Source: CAZKUN01 sp964555935 (GTDB taxonomy: Bacteria; Armatimonadota; Zipacnadia; Zipacnadales; VGFC01). Taken from it: DNA of 58,326 bases. The notes below the pieces were generated by a model. That model saw only the letters and a program-made list of their open reading frames with translations. It did not search any database and was not told the origin of the DNA. Below are positions 7,857 to 18,200 of the stretch, in pieces (position 1 is the stretch's first letter; each line of letters starts with the position of its first letter). The position numbers and the translations under genes are program-made. The stretch lies in assembly GCA_964555935.1 (NCBI GenBank), contig CAZKUN010000020.1, positions 1 through 58,326 on the forward strand. The letters run 5' to 3'.

Positions 7857-10800
7857 CGGTTCGCCAGTCGCAGGTCTACGACCGCCACGTCGCCCGCAGA
7901 CACCGTCAGCCGCAGGCCGCCATCAGCCCTCAGTTCCCGGTCGGACCACAACTCGCGGGCCGATGTAACCCTCCCCGCGCGCAACGCGACCTCGCCTTCC
8001 CAGTCGGCGAACAGGTCGCTGTTGGTGAGTGTCACCAGCATCCACTGGGGGTCGTCGGCGAAGCAGTTCACGCGCACGTTTAGGCCCTCGGGCGTCACGT
8101 CGACAGGGCTGAAGGAGTCGAAATACTCGCCCAGCGCGGCGCGGAGGCCGTCGAGCATCCGGTAAGGCGGCTCCATGTTGATGATCTCGGGCGTCTCGTA
8201 TGTGATCTGATCCGTCATCCAATGATCGACCGCGCCGACGATCACGCGACCCTCGCCGACCTGGTTGACCGCGAGTAGCGCGTGGGCCGCTTCGTTGACC
8301 AGCAGAGGCGTCGCCGACGTTGGCGTGAGGACGGTGTAGGTGTACGACAGCTCGCTGGAACTATCGTCATCTGAGAGCAAGCGCGACGTGTAGCCCGTCG
8401 CGGTGTCTCCGAGACTCGCACCCGTCGCCTCGCCGAACTCGCGCGCTTGCGTGGCATCGAGCAGCAGGTCGCCACCCGCCTCGACGAAGCGCGTCAGGCG
8501 CTCAACCACATCCGGCGACAGCTGCACGTCGCCGAGCAGCATGATGGCCGAGTATTGCTTGAGCACGTCGGGATCGCAGCGATTGGTAATCACGTCGAAC
8601 ATGTCGCCGAAGGGCGTGGGGGTGATGAAACCGCGCTCGTTGCGCAGGTAGCTGCAGTCCTCGTAGCCGGGCCACACGAACCGGAACATGGCGTCGATCA
8701 GGTAGTCGCCCTTCTCATACGCCAGCTTGCCCCAGATCTTGTACTTGTCGGCGCGGTACAAGTGCCGCGGCGGATTCCAGCCGTGGTGGAAGTCCAGCAT
8801 GAACGCAGCCGGCGTATACAGAATCCCACGGTCCGGGTGGCGCTCGACCCACTCTTTGACTGCAATGTGTTGCTCGCCGAGTGGGCTCAACTCCGGCGCG
8901 CCGCTCTCCAACCGGTCCGCGGTGAACTGGGACGTCTCGCTGCCGACGATGCTGTCGCCGCCGGTGTAGCTGGCCATGAACAGGCGCTTGTGCAAGCTGA
9001 GCGAGCACCCCTTGTTCGGGCCCAGTCCGTAGCCGCTCCCGGCGGTGGTGCGTCGATCATTGTACATGTTGTAGCCATAGCGATTCCAGATCGAGGTGGC
9101 CTGCGTGGTCAGACGCCCGTACTCCTTGCTCGCCCCGCGCAAGAAGGCGAACAAGAGGGTATCGCTCGGAAGGCCCTGAGCGGTCTCGAGACCGAGCGTG
9201 CGCGCGCCACGCTCACCGTAGTAGTGGCTGAAGTTGAGGGAGCCGGTGGCGTTCATGAAGTTCATACTGTCGCGGCAGATGGCCTCGTCCCATCGGACGA
9301 ATGCCTCCCAGCCCTCGACCCGATTCGTGTGGGCGTCGCGGTCGGCATAGCCGCCGATGTAGCGCCCGTCCTGCTCGCCATTGTCGTAACCCAGGAAACG
9401 ATCGCGGAACACTCGCAGGAGAATCGCGTGGTGCTCGGGCGTCACTTGCGGGGTTGCCCCGGCTTCATCGTTGGGCACGTAGCCCCAGATGTCCCAGAGG
9501 AGCAGCCCGCGAGCACGAACGTCCTCAAGCCGCGTCTCCAACTCGCCTAGAGCCCTCTCGTAGTCGGCGTCGCTGCCGAAGTTCCTGCGCTGAGGCAGGA
9601 TGCCAATGTGAGGCCAACAGACATCGCCGAAGTCGTAGGAGGCGTGGAAGTCGTCCAACGTCGCCGCGGCGACGCCGCGCGCACCCGCGAAGTGGAGCGC
9701 GTGGCCCAACGTCTCGCGAGTGACGGGCGGCGGACGCGCTTCGACGAACTGGGGCCGCATCTCCGGCACGACCGGCTCCGTCCACGGCCGGAACCCCGAG
9801 GAGAGCAACCTCGGCGTCTTCGCCGGCGGCGCCACGAGTGCGAGTGCCGCGCGCGCGACGGCCAACGCGTCTGCGTAACCCTCGGGCTCAACGACGTTGT
9901 CGCGGCGGTCGAATTGCAGATCGGCAATGGTAACGTTGAGGTCATTCGCGTTCTCGGCACGCTCGTTGCCCTCGTCGAGATCGAAGCAGACGGCGACGGT
10001 GCGACCGGGATCGAAGACGTCATTGCCCTCGAACGAGATGGGGACCGTGACGTCGGTAGGCTCTGTCTGCGTATCGCGCACGCGCCACAGAAGGTTCTCG
10101 TCACCCTTGACGTCGACTAGCCACAGCGCGACGACGTGTCCCGAGCCGTGGCCCTGGAACTGGAACCGCAGCCTGCCGAAGGGTTCGAGATCCCATTTGC
10201 CGCGCCGCGCAAATCTCACGCGATCACCCGCGAACAGCTCATCGGGATCGGTGTTGGCGAATCGGGTGGCAAACTCCAGCCTATGCTCCCCGGTACTCGC
10301 CGAAGCCCGCTCGATGCGCCCGAATCGAGGCTCTGTCGACCACTCAGCGGGTTGTGCCAGGAAGTCGCCGTCGGGCTCGGCGAAGCGCCCCCATGGCACG
10401 TCGCCGGTCGCGGCACCTTCGTCCGTCGGCTCCAACCTTAGGGCCACGATATCGGGCAGAACGTCCTGAACGCGCAGCCAGTGTGGCCCGGCCGCCAGCC
10501 GGACCGAGCCCTGGTACTCCCAAAACGCATCGCCCGGGTGCGTCCGGTCAGACACGTTCACCGCGCACATGTCGAAGGCGTTGAGATCATTTCCGTCGAT
10601 GACGATATCGCAGGGGCGAAAGCCACTCGTGCCGTAGCGCATGTGGACGCGGTACGTGGTGTCATTCGGCGCGTTGAGCCACCACTCGGCATGGCCATCG
10701 CCGGTCAGGATCGGTGGCCACGCGGGATCATCGTCGACGACTGAGAGCTGCCCCGAATGGCGGTCGCGATCACCAGGCAGAAGCACGATCCGCGCCGAGG

Positions 10801-11950
10801 GTGTGGCTGTGTCTTCGCCCACCCACAGAGGCAGGAGCAGCGTCGGTGAGAACGTGCGCCGTGACCGGAGATCGCCCGACCACTTCGCAACCACGCGGTC
10901 GCCCTTGGCTAGCATGGCCTCCGTCACCGCGAAGTAGCCGTCGCCGGCGTCGGGGACCAGCCCGAGCACGTACTCCCCGTCCCCAGCGACCTCATCGGAG
11001 ACATCCACCTCAGTCGTCGCTTCCTCACCGGGCCCGAGCCCAGCGAGCGCGTACTCGCCGACCGTCACTGCGGGCGCGCCGGGCGGCTTCAGGCAGACCC
11101 AACCATTGGCCTCGCCACCGTACAGTTTCCGCAGCGTCACGCGGAGCTTGGCCAGACCGGTCTCATTGGGGACGCGCACTGACGGCGGGGGCAGCGTCTC
11201 GGGCTGAGGCATGTCGAAGATCGTGTCGCCAACGGCCAGATCGCGGTCGGGATCGTACCGGATGCAATCAGATACGCGGAACTCATCGATCGAGCCGCTG
11301 AACCAGTAGTCGGTGCCCACGTAGCACCCGATCCACAGGCCACGGGAGGGCGCTCCCAACGCGAAATCCCTGGCGGAGGGGCGACGATCCCGCAACACGC
11401 CGTCGAAGAAGAAGCTCACCATCTCGCCGTCGTAAGTGATTGCGTTGTGGTGCCATCGACCGGGGCGGATCGAGCCGAGGCTCGTGGAGATCTGCTGATG
11501 TGGAAGGCCATCGGCGTTCGGCACGCCCCCTCCCTCGTTGTAGATCGAGATCGACGTGGCAACGCCGCCATCAACCTCGAAATGGAAGCCGACATCCTGT
11601 CCGGCCATGAAGCGGCGACCGTCGGTGCGATCCTGGTTCAGCCAGCACTCAACGGTGATCTGTTTGATGCCCTGAATGGCATCGGGCGTCTCCCGGTAGA
11701 CATGGTCGTCCTCCCCGTCGAACCGAAGCGCGTTCCCGAACCGTCCGGTCACCCACGCCGCCCCATCCAGGTCGCCATCGTATCCGTGGGGCCCGCTGTC
11801 GGCGACGACGTCGCCCTCTCCCTCATTGAAGTGATATAGGAGCAGCGTATTCTCGTCTGAGGTGAACGGCTGGAGGGGCGTCGCGGCGTCCTGCCCAAAG
11901 GCGGACGCAGCCGCCACCATTGCCGCGAGCGTAACGACTGCGAAATTCAC
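7853..11950 (-). CDS. Secreted multidomain glycosidase-like protein with N-terminal LamG domain
   Basis: The GTG at 11950 with GGAGG about eleven bases upstream is the likely start; an in-frame TTG at 11983 would overlap the preceding gene. A signal peptide (FAVVTLAAMVAAASAFGQ) precedes a LamG/concanavalin A-like domain at about 25-225 (LLYHFNEGEGDVV, SIDEFRVSDC). Beta-sandwich regions follow, then from about residue 740 a probable TIM barrel (FGDVCWPHIG, LLWDIWGYVPNDEAG). Near the C-terminus there is a flavodoxin-like segment, FVEAGGDLLLDATQAREFG, of the type seen in beta-galactosidase trimerisation domains. The enzymatic family is not recognised. It is the middle gene of a three-gene operon between a heparinase-like lyase and a PD40 propeller. 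Confidence 0.78.
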   Translation of the reverse strand: MNFAVVTLAAMVAAASAFGQDAATPLQPFTSDENTLLLYHFNEGEGDVVADSGPHGYDGDLDGAAWVTGRFGNALRFDGEDDHVYRETPDAIQGIKQITVECWLNQDRTDGRRFMAGQDVGFHFEVDGGVATSISIYNEGGGVPNADGLPHQQISTSLGSIRPGRWHHNAITYDGEMVSFFFDGVLRDRRPSARDFALGAPSRGLWIGCYVGTDYWFSGSIDEFRVSDCIRYDPDRDLAVGDTIFDMPQPETLPPPSVRVPNETGLAKLRVTLRKLYGGEANGWVCLKPPGAPAVTVGEYALAGLGPGEEATTEVDVSDEVAGDGEYVLGLVPDAGDGYFAVTEAMLAKGDRVVAKWSGDLRSRRTFSPTLLLPLWVGEDTATPSARIVLLPGDRDRHSGQLSVVDDDPAWPPILTGDGHAEWWLNAPNDTTYRVHMRYGTSGFRPCDIVIDGNDLNAFDMCAVNVSDRTHPGDAFWEYQGSVRLAAGPHWLRVQDVLPDIVALRLEPTDEGAATGDVPWGRFAEPDGDFLAQPAEWSTEPRFGRIERASASTGEHRLEFATRFANTDPDELFAGDRVRFARRGKWDLEPFGRLRFQFQGHGSGHVVALWLVDVKGDENLLWRVRDTQTEPTDVTVPISFEGNDVFDPGRTVAVCFDLDEGNERAENANDLNVTIADLQFDRRDNVVEPEGYADALAVARAALALVAPPAKTPRLLSSGFRPWTEPVVPEMRPQFVEARPPPVTRETLGHALHFAGARGVAAATLDDFHASYDFGDVCWPHIGILPQRRNFGSDADYERALGELETRLEDVRARGLLLWDIWGYVPNDEAGATPQVTPEHHAILLRVFRDRFLGYDNGEQDGRYIGGYADRDAHTNRVEGWEAFVRWDEAICRDSMNFMNATGSLNFSHYYGERGARTLGLETAQGLPSDTLLFAFLRGASKEYGRLTTQATSIWNRYGYNMYNDRRTTAGSGYGLGPNKGCSLSLHKRLFMASYTGGDSIVGSETSQFTADRLESGAPELSPLGEQHIAVKEWVERHPDRGILYTPAAFMLDFHHGWNPPRHLYRADKYKIWGKLAYEKGDYLIDAMFRFVWPGYEDCSYLRNERGFITPTPFGDMFDVITNRCDPDVLKQYSAIMLLGDVQLSPDVVERLTRFVEAGGDLLLDATQAREFGEATGASLGDTATGYTSRLLSDDDSSSELSYTYTVLTPTSATPLLVNEAAHALLAVNQVGEGRVIVGAVDHWMTDQITYETPEIINMEPPYRMLDGLRAALGEYFDSFSPVDVTPEGLNVRVNCFADDPQWMLVTLTNSDLFADWEGEVALRAGRVTSARELWSDRELRADGGLRLTVSAGDVAVVDLRLANR

Positions 11951-11970
11951 TGTCGGTCGCACCTCCGGGG

Positions 11971-14900
11971 TCAGGCCCGCCAAACGATTTCGCGGTCGAA
12001 GCTCACTTCGTCGCCCACGCCGTATTCATAGATCGTCCAGCGCGTCTGGTCGCCAATCATGGTCTCAAGGCGCGCGGCGTCGATCTTCTCGGCGAGATGC
12101 ACGTGGTTGGTCCCCGCATCGTGAAGCGCCCCCCAGGCCTGATACGGGAAGCCGATCACGCCGCGCACTTTCAGGTCGACGCCCGGTTCGCCGGTCTCGA
12201 GATGCCCGCCGCGGTAGAAGCAATCGCTGTAGTCCAGCCGCCCGTCAATCTCGCAGAGCCCGGCGAAGGGCATGTTCACTTCGGGGCCGTTGGTGATGAT
12301 GCCATCCTCAAACCCCACCGCGATTCCGTTGCCGATCGCCCCTTGGCTGTCGAGCACCAGGCGCGTCCGGCCGTCGTCAAGTCTCTCTGCTTCCGTCACC
12401 GTGTAGCTAACCAAGCGCTCGCCGTGGTTGTCAATGATGACGCGCTTGCCAGCCAACTCGGCCGGATCGGGCGTCTCCCCCTCCAATACCACGGACCGCG
12501 CATCACGGTCGACGCTGACGATGCGACAAGGCTCCGGCGCCGCCGGCATCTCCAGGTGGTTGTCTCCATGGCTCAGCGATGTGCCGGCCACGAGCTTCAT
12601 CTCGGAGGCGACGCCATCACGCTCGCGGATCAGGCCGAACTTGCCGGTGAGAGAGAAGCCGTCGCCGGTGAGGGTGGCCTCTTCGTCGCCGCCCAGGAGG
12701 ATGATGTCTCTCCCGTCGGCGTGGGTGATCTCGATGGCGATGGGCTCATAGCCACCGGCGCCATCGCCCGAGACGGGGAGACGCTGGATGCCAAGCACGT
12801 CGGTCTCCTCCCCCGCGTGGGCCTCAAGCACGGTCACGAACTGCGACACGAGTCCGTCGGCCCCGGAGCGATGGGGGAACATCCACTCGAGGACACCCTT
12901 GTCGGGGGCAACGGGAGCGCCGCCCTTGGCCGTCACCAGCTCCGTATCGCCGATGGGGATGAAGTGGTGGACGACGCGCGCGGAATCGTCGGTTGGGTAG
13001 ACCACCTCAGAGGTCGTGACGCCTGCCATCTTCCCGCGCGACACGGAGTGGAGGTAAGCATACGGATCCCAGCGATCGTCATCGTAGTGAGTGCCGTATT
13101 CCACGTCTGCGCCGGCCAGCGTACCACCGTCCTGCTGGACCATTTCGCCATCGATCCCGCGAATCCGCGCCTCGTCGACGGGCGATCCGCTGTGCCAACT
13201 CTGGAGGTGGTCCTGGCCCCCAGTCGCGCGGAAGACATCGACCACGTACCAATCGGTCGGCGAGATATCGATGAGGGCCACCAACCGGCGGTAGTCGCTA
13301 ACATCGGGGCCGTCCTCGCCGCGAGGCTCGTGCTTGCGGTAGGGACGCTTGGCCGCCTCCACCACCTGACAGGCGCCGCCGGGCGACCACACCGTCAGAT
13401 CGCCTATGACCGTTGAGCACGGGTGCTCAACCCGGTCGACGACAACAGTGTTGTGGGTCGCCAGCGACCACTCCCAGGCATGCGCGAAGCTCCAAGACTG
13501 CGGGTAGCCGATGTTGGGGAGAAGATCGCGCCCGAGTCCGAACAGGCCCAGCATCAGCGGATCGTAGTGAGCATGGCCGCGCAGCCCGCCATAGAAGAGC
13601 GTCACGTCGCGCAGCTCTTGCCCCTCACCGGAGCGCAGGACCGCGAGGCCGAAACCATCGAGGTACTCGGACGGCCTGGGAGCGCCGCAGCGGCCCGGCC
13701 TCGACGCGAACCCCGTCGATCCGACATCCCCGACGCAGATGGTCCGCGCGCCGCCGAGGGCTTTGGTGGCGGGCTTGTAGGTATCGGTGAACCGCTGCAC
13801 GTTCTCGCTCTGCATGATGTCGGGGTATCGCTCGGCATCCAACTCGACCGGGGCGGCCTGCCGAATCCGCGCGATCAGATCCGCGGCCCTGATGTAGCCG
13901 CCGCGAGCGTCGTTGTAGCTGGTGCTCTCGTAGCTCGAGCCGTCCTTGTAGAACTGGTTGCCGATGGTGGTGAGCCGTCCGCCACCGTAGTAGAGCCACT
14001 CGAGGCAGTCGACCGTGTTGGGGCGCGCTTCGCCGTAGTCGCTGAGGAGCAGACCCAGGCTCGCCATGCACTCCTCACCCCACCCGACGTTGGGCAGAAT
14101 CCGACCATCGAGGATGGCCTGGATGCCCGGACGGAAGAGATGGTCCTCGATGTAGAGCTTCACATCGTCGATCGAGGTGATCTCGGGAATCTGCTGCCGG
14201 GCGAAGTCGACCAGTTCCTGGTCACCATCGAGGGCCGGCAGGATCTCGTCGTAACTCGTGGCACTGGCGACCAGCGCCCCGGCGGACCAGACGACATCGG
14301 TGATCATCCCCGAGCCATGTTCATAGCCGGAGATGTAGGTCCGGTCCTTGCGGTCGTCGGCATTCGGGTACTCATACGCCTCCTTGAGGAGGCATACGGC
14401 GGCTTTGTGGGCGTATCGCTTGTCACCGGTGACCGAGTAGGCCCGGCCAAAGGACTTGATCGCGGGCTGCAAGAGCGTGTTGTAGGCATAGTGCGTGTAG
14501 AGCCGCATGAAGTAGTAGGGCGTGCCGTCCTTCAGACACCCCGACCCATCGTCGGGATAGTCGCCACTGGTGAAGTCGCCGGCGGCGAAGTCATTGCTGG
14601 GGTAGGTCTCGCCGCCAATGGGGCACTTGAGCTTGTAGGGGAGCTTGTCGCAGTCGACGACCCACGGATAGTAGGCCTCCACCCCGTATATCTCCGGACC
14701 ATGCACCGGGCAGCCGAGCTTCGGGACGCGGAAGGGATCGTCGCCGACGGTGACCGTGCGCCCGATCGTCGTGCTGGGCATCGACTGCCAGATCCACTCG
14801 TCTGATTTGCCCACCCAGTCTTCGGCCGGCGCCCAGCCCACCGCCGCAGTGAACGGGCGCTTGTCACCCTTGAGGGACAGGCTTTGCCAGTGGTCTGACT

Positions 14901-15030
14901 CGGCGAAGGCCTTGATCTGTTCGGGCGAGTGCAACGTCTGCTCGGTCTTCACGGGGGCGTCTCCCCTTGCGTAGGCGAGTGGCAGCACGAGCAGCACCGA
15001 TCCCGCGATGGCAGCCATGAGTCTGGGCAT
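11971..15030 (-). CDS. Secreted heparinase II/III-like polysaccharide lyase
   Basis: The start is placed at the ATG at 15030 (MPRLMAAIAGSVLL), which has GAGAGGAG just upstream and begins a clear signal peptide; an ATG 51 bases further upstream is unlikely. The 1019-residue product has an N-terminal alpha/alpha toroid, with YYFMRLYTHYAYN and repeated helical Trp/Tyr motifs. A heparinase-type central beta-sandwich carries GLRGHAHYDPLMLGLFG, in which the H-x-H pair and following Asp match the metal or catalytic region of heparinase II/III folds. A long beta-rich C-terminus follows. It is first in the operon leading into the LamG and PD40 genes. Beta-elimination on a uronic-acid polysaccharide is expected from the fold. 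Confidence 0.85.
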   Translation of the reverse strand: MPRLMAAIAGSVLLVLPLAYARGDAPVKTEQTLHSPEQIKAFAESDHWQSLSLKGDKRPFTAAVGWAPAEDWVGKSDEWIWQSMPSTTIGRTVTVGDDPFRVPKLGCPVHGPEIYGVEAYYPWVVDCDKLPYKLKCPIGGETYPSNDFAAGDFTSGDYPDDGSGCLKDGTPYYFMRLYTHYAYNTLLQPAIKSFGRAYSVTGDKRYAHKAAVCLLKEAYEYPNADDRKDRTYISGYEHGSGMITDVVWSAGALVASATSYDEILPALDGDQELVDFARQQIPEITSIDDVKLYIEDHLFRPGIQAILDGRILPNVGWGEECMASLGLLLSDYGEARPNTVDCLEWLYYGGGRLTTIGNQFYKDGSSYESTSYNDARGGYIRAADLIARIRQAAPVELDAERYPDIMQSENVQRFTDTYKPATKALGGARTICVGDVGSTGFASRPGRCGAPRPSEYLDGFGLAVLRSGEGQELRDVTLFYGGLRGHAHYDPLMLGLFGLGRDLLPNIGYPQSWSFAHAWEWSLATHNTVVVDRVEHPCSTVIGDLTVWSPGGACQVVEAAKRPYRKHEPRGEDGPDVSDYRRLVALIDISPTDWYVVDVFRATGGQDHLQSWHSGSPVDEARIRGIDGEMVQQDGGTLAGADVEYGTHYDDDRWDPYAYLHSVSRGKMAGVTTSEVVYPTDDSARVVHHFIPIGDTELVTAKGGAPVAPDKGVLEWMFPHRSGADGLVSQFVTVLEAHAGEETDVLGIQRLPVSGDGAGGYEPIAIEITHADGRDIILLGGDEEATLTGDGFSLTGKFGLIRERDGVASEMKLVAGTSLSHGDNHLEMPAAPEPCRIVSVDRDARSVVLEGETPDPAELAGKRVIIDNHGERLVSYTVTEAERLDDGRTRLVLDSQGAIGNGIAVGFEDGIITNGPEVNMPFAGLCEIDGRLDYSDCFYRGGHLETGEPGVDLKVRGVIGFPYQAWGALHDAGTNHVHLAEKIDAARLETMIGDQTRWTIYEYGVGDEVSFDREIVWRA

Positions 15031-15169
15031 CTCGGCTCCTCTCAGAATCTCCCTCATGCTCGCCCGCACGGCAGCGAACACTCCCCGCGACGCTTCACCG
15101 CTCGGACTCGGGATGCCTGCACCCGCGCGAACTGAGCGCTCCGATCAGAGCCGCAAGTCCGGCGGCAAA

Positions 15170-15260
15170 TTAATTAGTGTCAGACACTATTTTATCCAGG
15201 GGTATATTCCGAGCTGAGGGGTATGACATGGCCGATAAACTAGTGTCTGACACTAATTAA
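15170..15260. mobile_element. MITE/REP-like inverted-repeat element
   Basis: Two perfect 20-base inverted arms lie at 15170-15189 and 15241-15260. They extend inward to 27 bases with one mismatch (15170-15196 against 15234-15260). Each arm contains the 15-base palindrome TAGTGTCAGACACTA or its complement. The roughly 37-base centre holds AGGGGTAT twice and no coding sequence. The element is AT-rich compared with its surroundings. TAGTGTCTGACACTA-type units are, to my knowledge, common around REP-associated Y1 transposases. It sits in the gap between the heparinase-like gene (starting at 15030, transcribed away) and the end of the GH36-like gene, both on the minus strand, and could also act as a terminator-like hairpin. 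Confidence 0.75.
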
Positions 15261-15294
15261 ATCAAGCGCCGCGCAACGGCCTTGCCCGCAAGAG

Positions 15295-18200
15295 TTACCG
15301 CGGCTCGACAGTCACTGCGTCGATCCACACGCGGCTGCCCGTGCCCCTGGGATCGCTCTCACCCAATACCTCAACGCGAAGCACGTGCTCGCCGGACTGA
15401 TCCCACTCGTGCTCGAAGATCGGCCATCCGGGGATCTCGTCGGCCGCGTAGCAACTCACCGTCACGGGCTCGCCGTCGTCGACGCTTACTCGGGCCAATC
15501 CGCCCTCGGCTCCAAGCCGGGAATGCCATGTTACAGCGCCCCCCGTGAACCGGACCGTGAACGAGGCGCCAGCCTCCTCGGCGCTCGATAGCGTCCGCTC
15601 GTGCGCGGGGCCGAAGTCCGTCTCGCGCTGCCACGAGCCGGTGTAGGCGATGGCGGCCAGGTCCGCGTCATCGATGACGACGCGTCGCGCGCCCTCGGCC
15701 TTCGGGGCGGCGACTCGCCCGGAGACGTTGCCGCTCCCATCGACCGCAACGACCTCGTAGAGGGCCGCCGGATCGGCGCCCGCGGAGTGGTCGAAGTAGA
15801 GGCATCCCTTGGCCACGCGACCGAGCATCTCGCCATCACGCCAGACCTGGTAATGGCTCAGCCACCGGTCGTCCTCGCCGGGCTGCCACGTGAATTCAAC
15901 TCCGGGCACACCCATGTTCCTTCCCACCACGCAACGCGCATCCGGCGGTGCCGACGGCGGGGTGTTGTCGAGGCGGTTGCCGGGATGATCGGGCAGATTC
16001 AGGTAGATCAACTCGCCTGGCGCCGGATCAGTCAGAGTGATGCCGTCTCTCATCAATTCCGCGCCCGTCATGCTGGACGCGTCGGCCGACTCGTGGAAGC
16101 TGACCTCGTATTGCGCGTCCGCCATCAGACCCTTGGGCCGAATGGAGACCGTGCCTTCGATCAGGTGGCGAGTGATGATGATGCCGCGCTCGCGGTCCCA
16201 GCTCAGGCGTTGGAGATACATCGTCTCGTCGTCGCCGTCGATGATGGGATGGTAGACCCGCACCCACCTGCCGACGACACCGTTGGCCTGCAGGTAATGG
16301 TAGACGTCAATGAGGTCGCGCAGCCCTTCGAGCTTGACGGGATCGAACGTGTCGCCGGTCATGTCGAAGTTCGAGCAGAGCAACGAGCGCCAGGTTGCGG
16401 GGTCGTACTTTGCCGGGTCCCAGATGTCGGGCATGTCATTGATCTTGTCGGGCGGGAAGAGATACGTGGCGTAGTAGCAGGCCAGCGGGCCAGACTGCCC
16501 GTCGGTGAACTGGAAGCCACTTGAGTAGCCCAGGTACTCCCAATTCAGCGCCATGCCCCCGCCATTCACGCCCTGGAAGGCGCAGTCGGGATGCTCATCC
16601 TGGAACCGTCTCAGCACATCCATGAAGCCCTGCTGCTGATGCAGCAGCACAGTGTCATCGCCGCCGCGCGGCGCGATCGGGTTGCTGTCGTTTCGCCACT
16701 GGAACGCCCCCCACCGCTCGTAGAAGCTATGCAGCAACTCGGTCTCGTAGTCCACGACCTCGGACATCGATTGATCCAGCGTGTTGGGATTCGCCAGCCA
16801 TTCGGGATGCGCTTGGGCAACGCTCGATTCGCCGTCGACCGTGTAGATGAACGCGTAGATGAGCTGACCCATGTCATGCTTGCGAAGGTAGTCACCCGTC
16901 GCGCGGAAATCCGGACCGTTCCAGTCACCCGCCCGGTCCCACCAGCCCCAGTCGCGGTGGTACGTGTCGCCGCCAACGGCTCGCATCAGGTCAGCCGTGC
17001 GGAAGACCTTGCGGAACGCGCTCTCCACGTCGCCGTCACCACCGACCCAGCCATGCACCCCCCAGTTCGTGCCCCTCATCCAGTACCCGAGCATCCGCAC
17101 GGCCGGGAACCACGGCTCGCGCGTGTAGTCCCACATGCAGCGATACTGCCACTCGAGGATCTCCTGGCCCATGTCATCCAAATCGCCGGCGAAGACCCCC
17201 GTGAACGCGTATGGCGTCCGCACGGTCTCTCCGGGCGCGAGGTCCCTGGAGTAGCCCGCCAGCCGGATGTCGGCTTCCCCGGCGCCGAACTCCGCGCGCC
17301 AGTGGGCCATGCAGTCGAAGCCCGCGTAGACCGCCTCGCCGCTCTCTCGGTCCGCCAGACAGAACCATGGGGCGTACGCCTGCGTGCCGAGGCGAAAGCC
17401 CGCTCCGGGCGTGGGCGCGTTACCCGTGTTGCGCAGCGACCCCGAGATCGTCACGCGCCCCGCGCGAGGCGCGGTGAAGACTCGGACCGCGCAGCCTCTC
17501 GGGTCTGGGTGCATCTCCCTGTCCGACACGAACGGCTCAATCACATCCACATCCAGACGCCAGCGCTGACCGTATCTTCCGGGCACGTCGGCGTAAGTCA
17601 GCTCTCGAACCTGTCCGTCATCGCCCAGGTACTCATAGCTCCAGCCGCCGAGGCCCTGCTCGGTGCTGAAGCCATCCGAGGCCCGGAAGGCTTCGCCGTC
17701 TCCGTACGTGACCAGCGGGTCCCACTCGGTCGTGTCGAACGCCATGTTGCCGCCGCGCGCCAGGGCGAACAGGATCCGATCGCCCGGCTTTGCTTCCACT
17801 GTCACTTCGTGAGTTAGCACGTCGCCGGCATGGGCCGAACGCGCCCAATCGGTCTCGGGCCAGACTTGGGTCTCGTTCACGACGATCCGGGCGTCAATCC
17901 CGTCGCCCTGCAGCGCCGCGCCGGTAGCCGTCGGTGGCGCATCGTAGGAGTCGAACACGCGGTCTTCGCCCGTCAGCGGCTCCGTGCGCATGCGCCACGA
18001 ATCGCCAAACAGTTCAGCCCCGCTCATCCATTTCAGGTCCGCCTCACCCGACGATTGCGCTAGCGAGATGATGGGCGGATCAGCCACCGCCACCGGCTCC
18101 GTCCCGGCGTTGGCGATCTCAAGCCAGCACCTCACGAGACTCAACCCGTGGTGCGCGACGTAGTAGCGCGTCGCCCGGACGCCATCGCGCGTGAGGGGTA

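Noticed and set aside
8447..9550. Open plus-strand frame opposite the LamG/TIM-barrel gene
   Set aside because: No recognisable domain or start signal; it mirrors the codon pattern of the real minus-strand gene.
13423..14805. 460-codon plus-strand frame opposite the heparinase-like gene
   Set aside because: Shadow of a GC-rich gene; the sequence has no fold-like pattern and no ribosome binding site.
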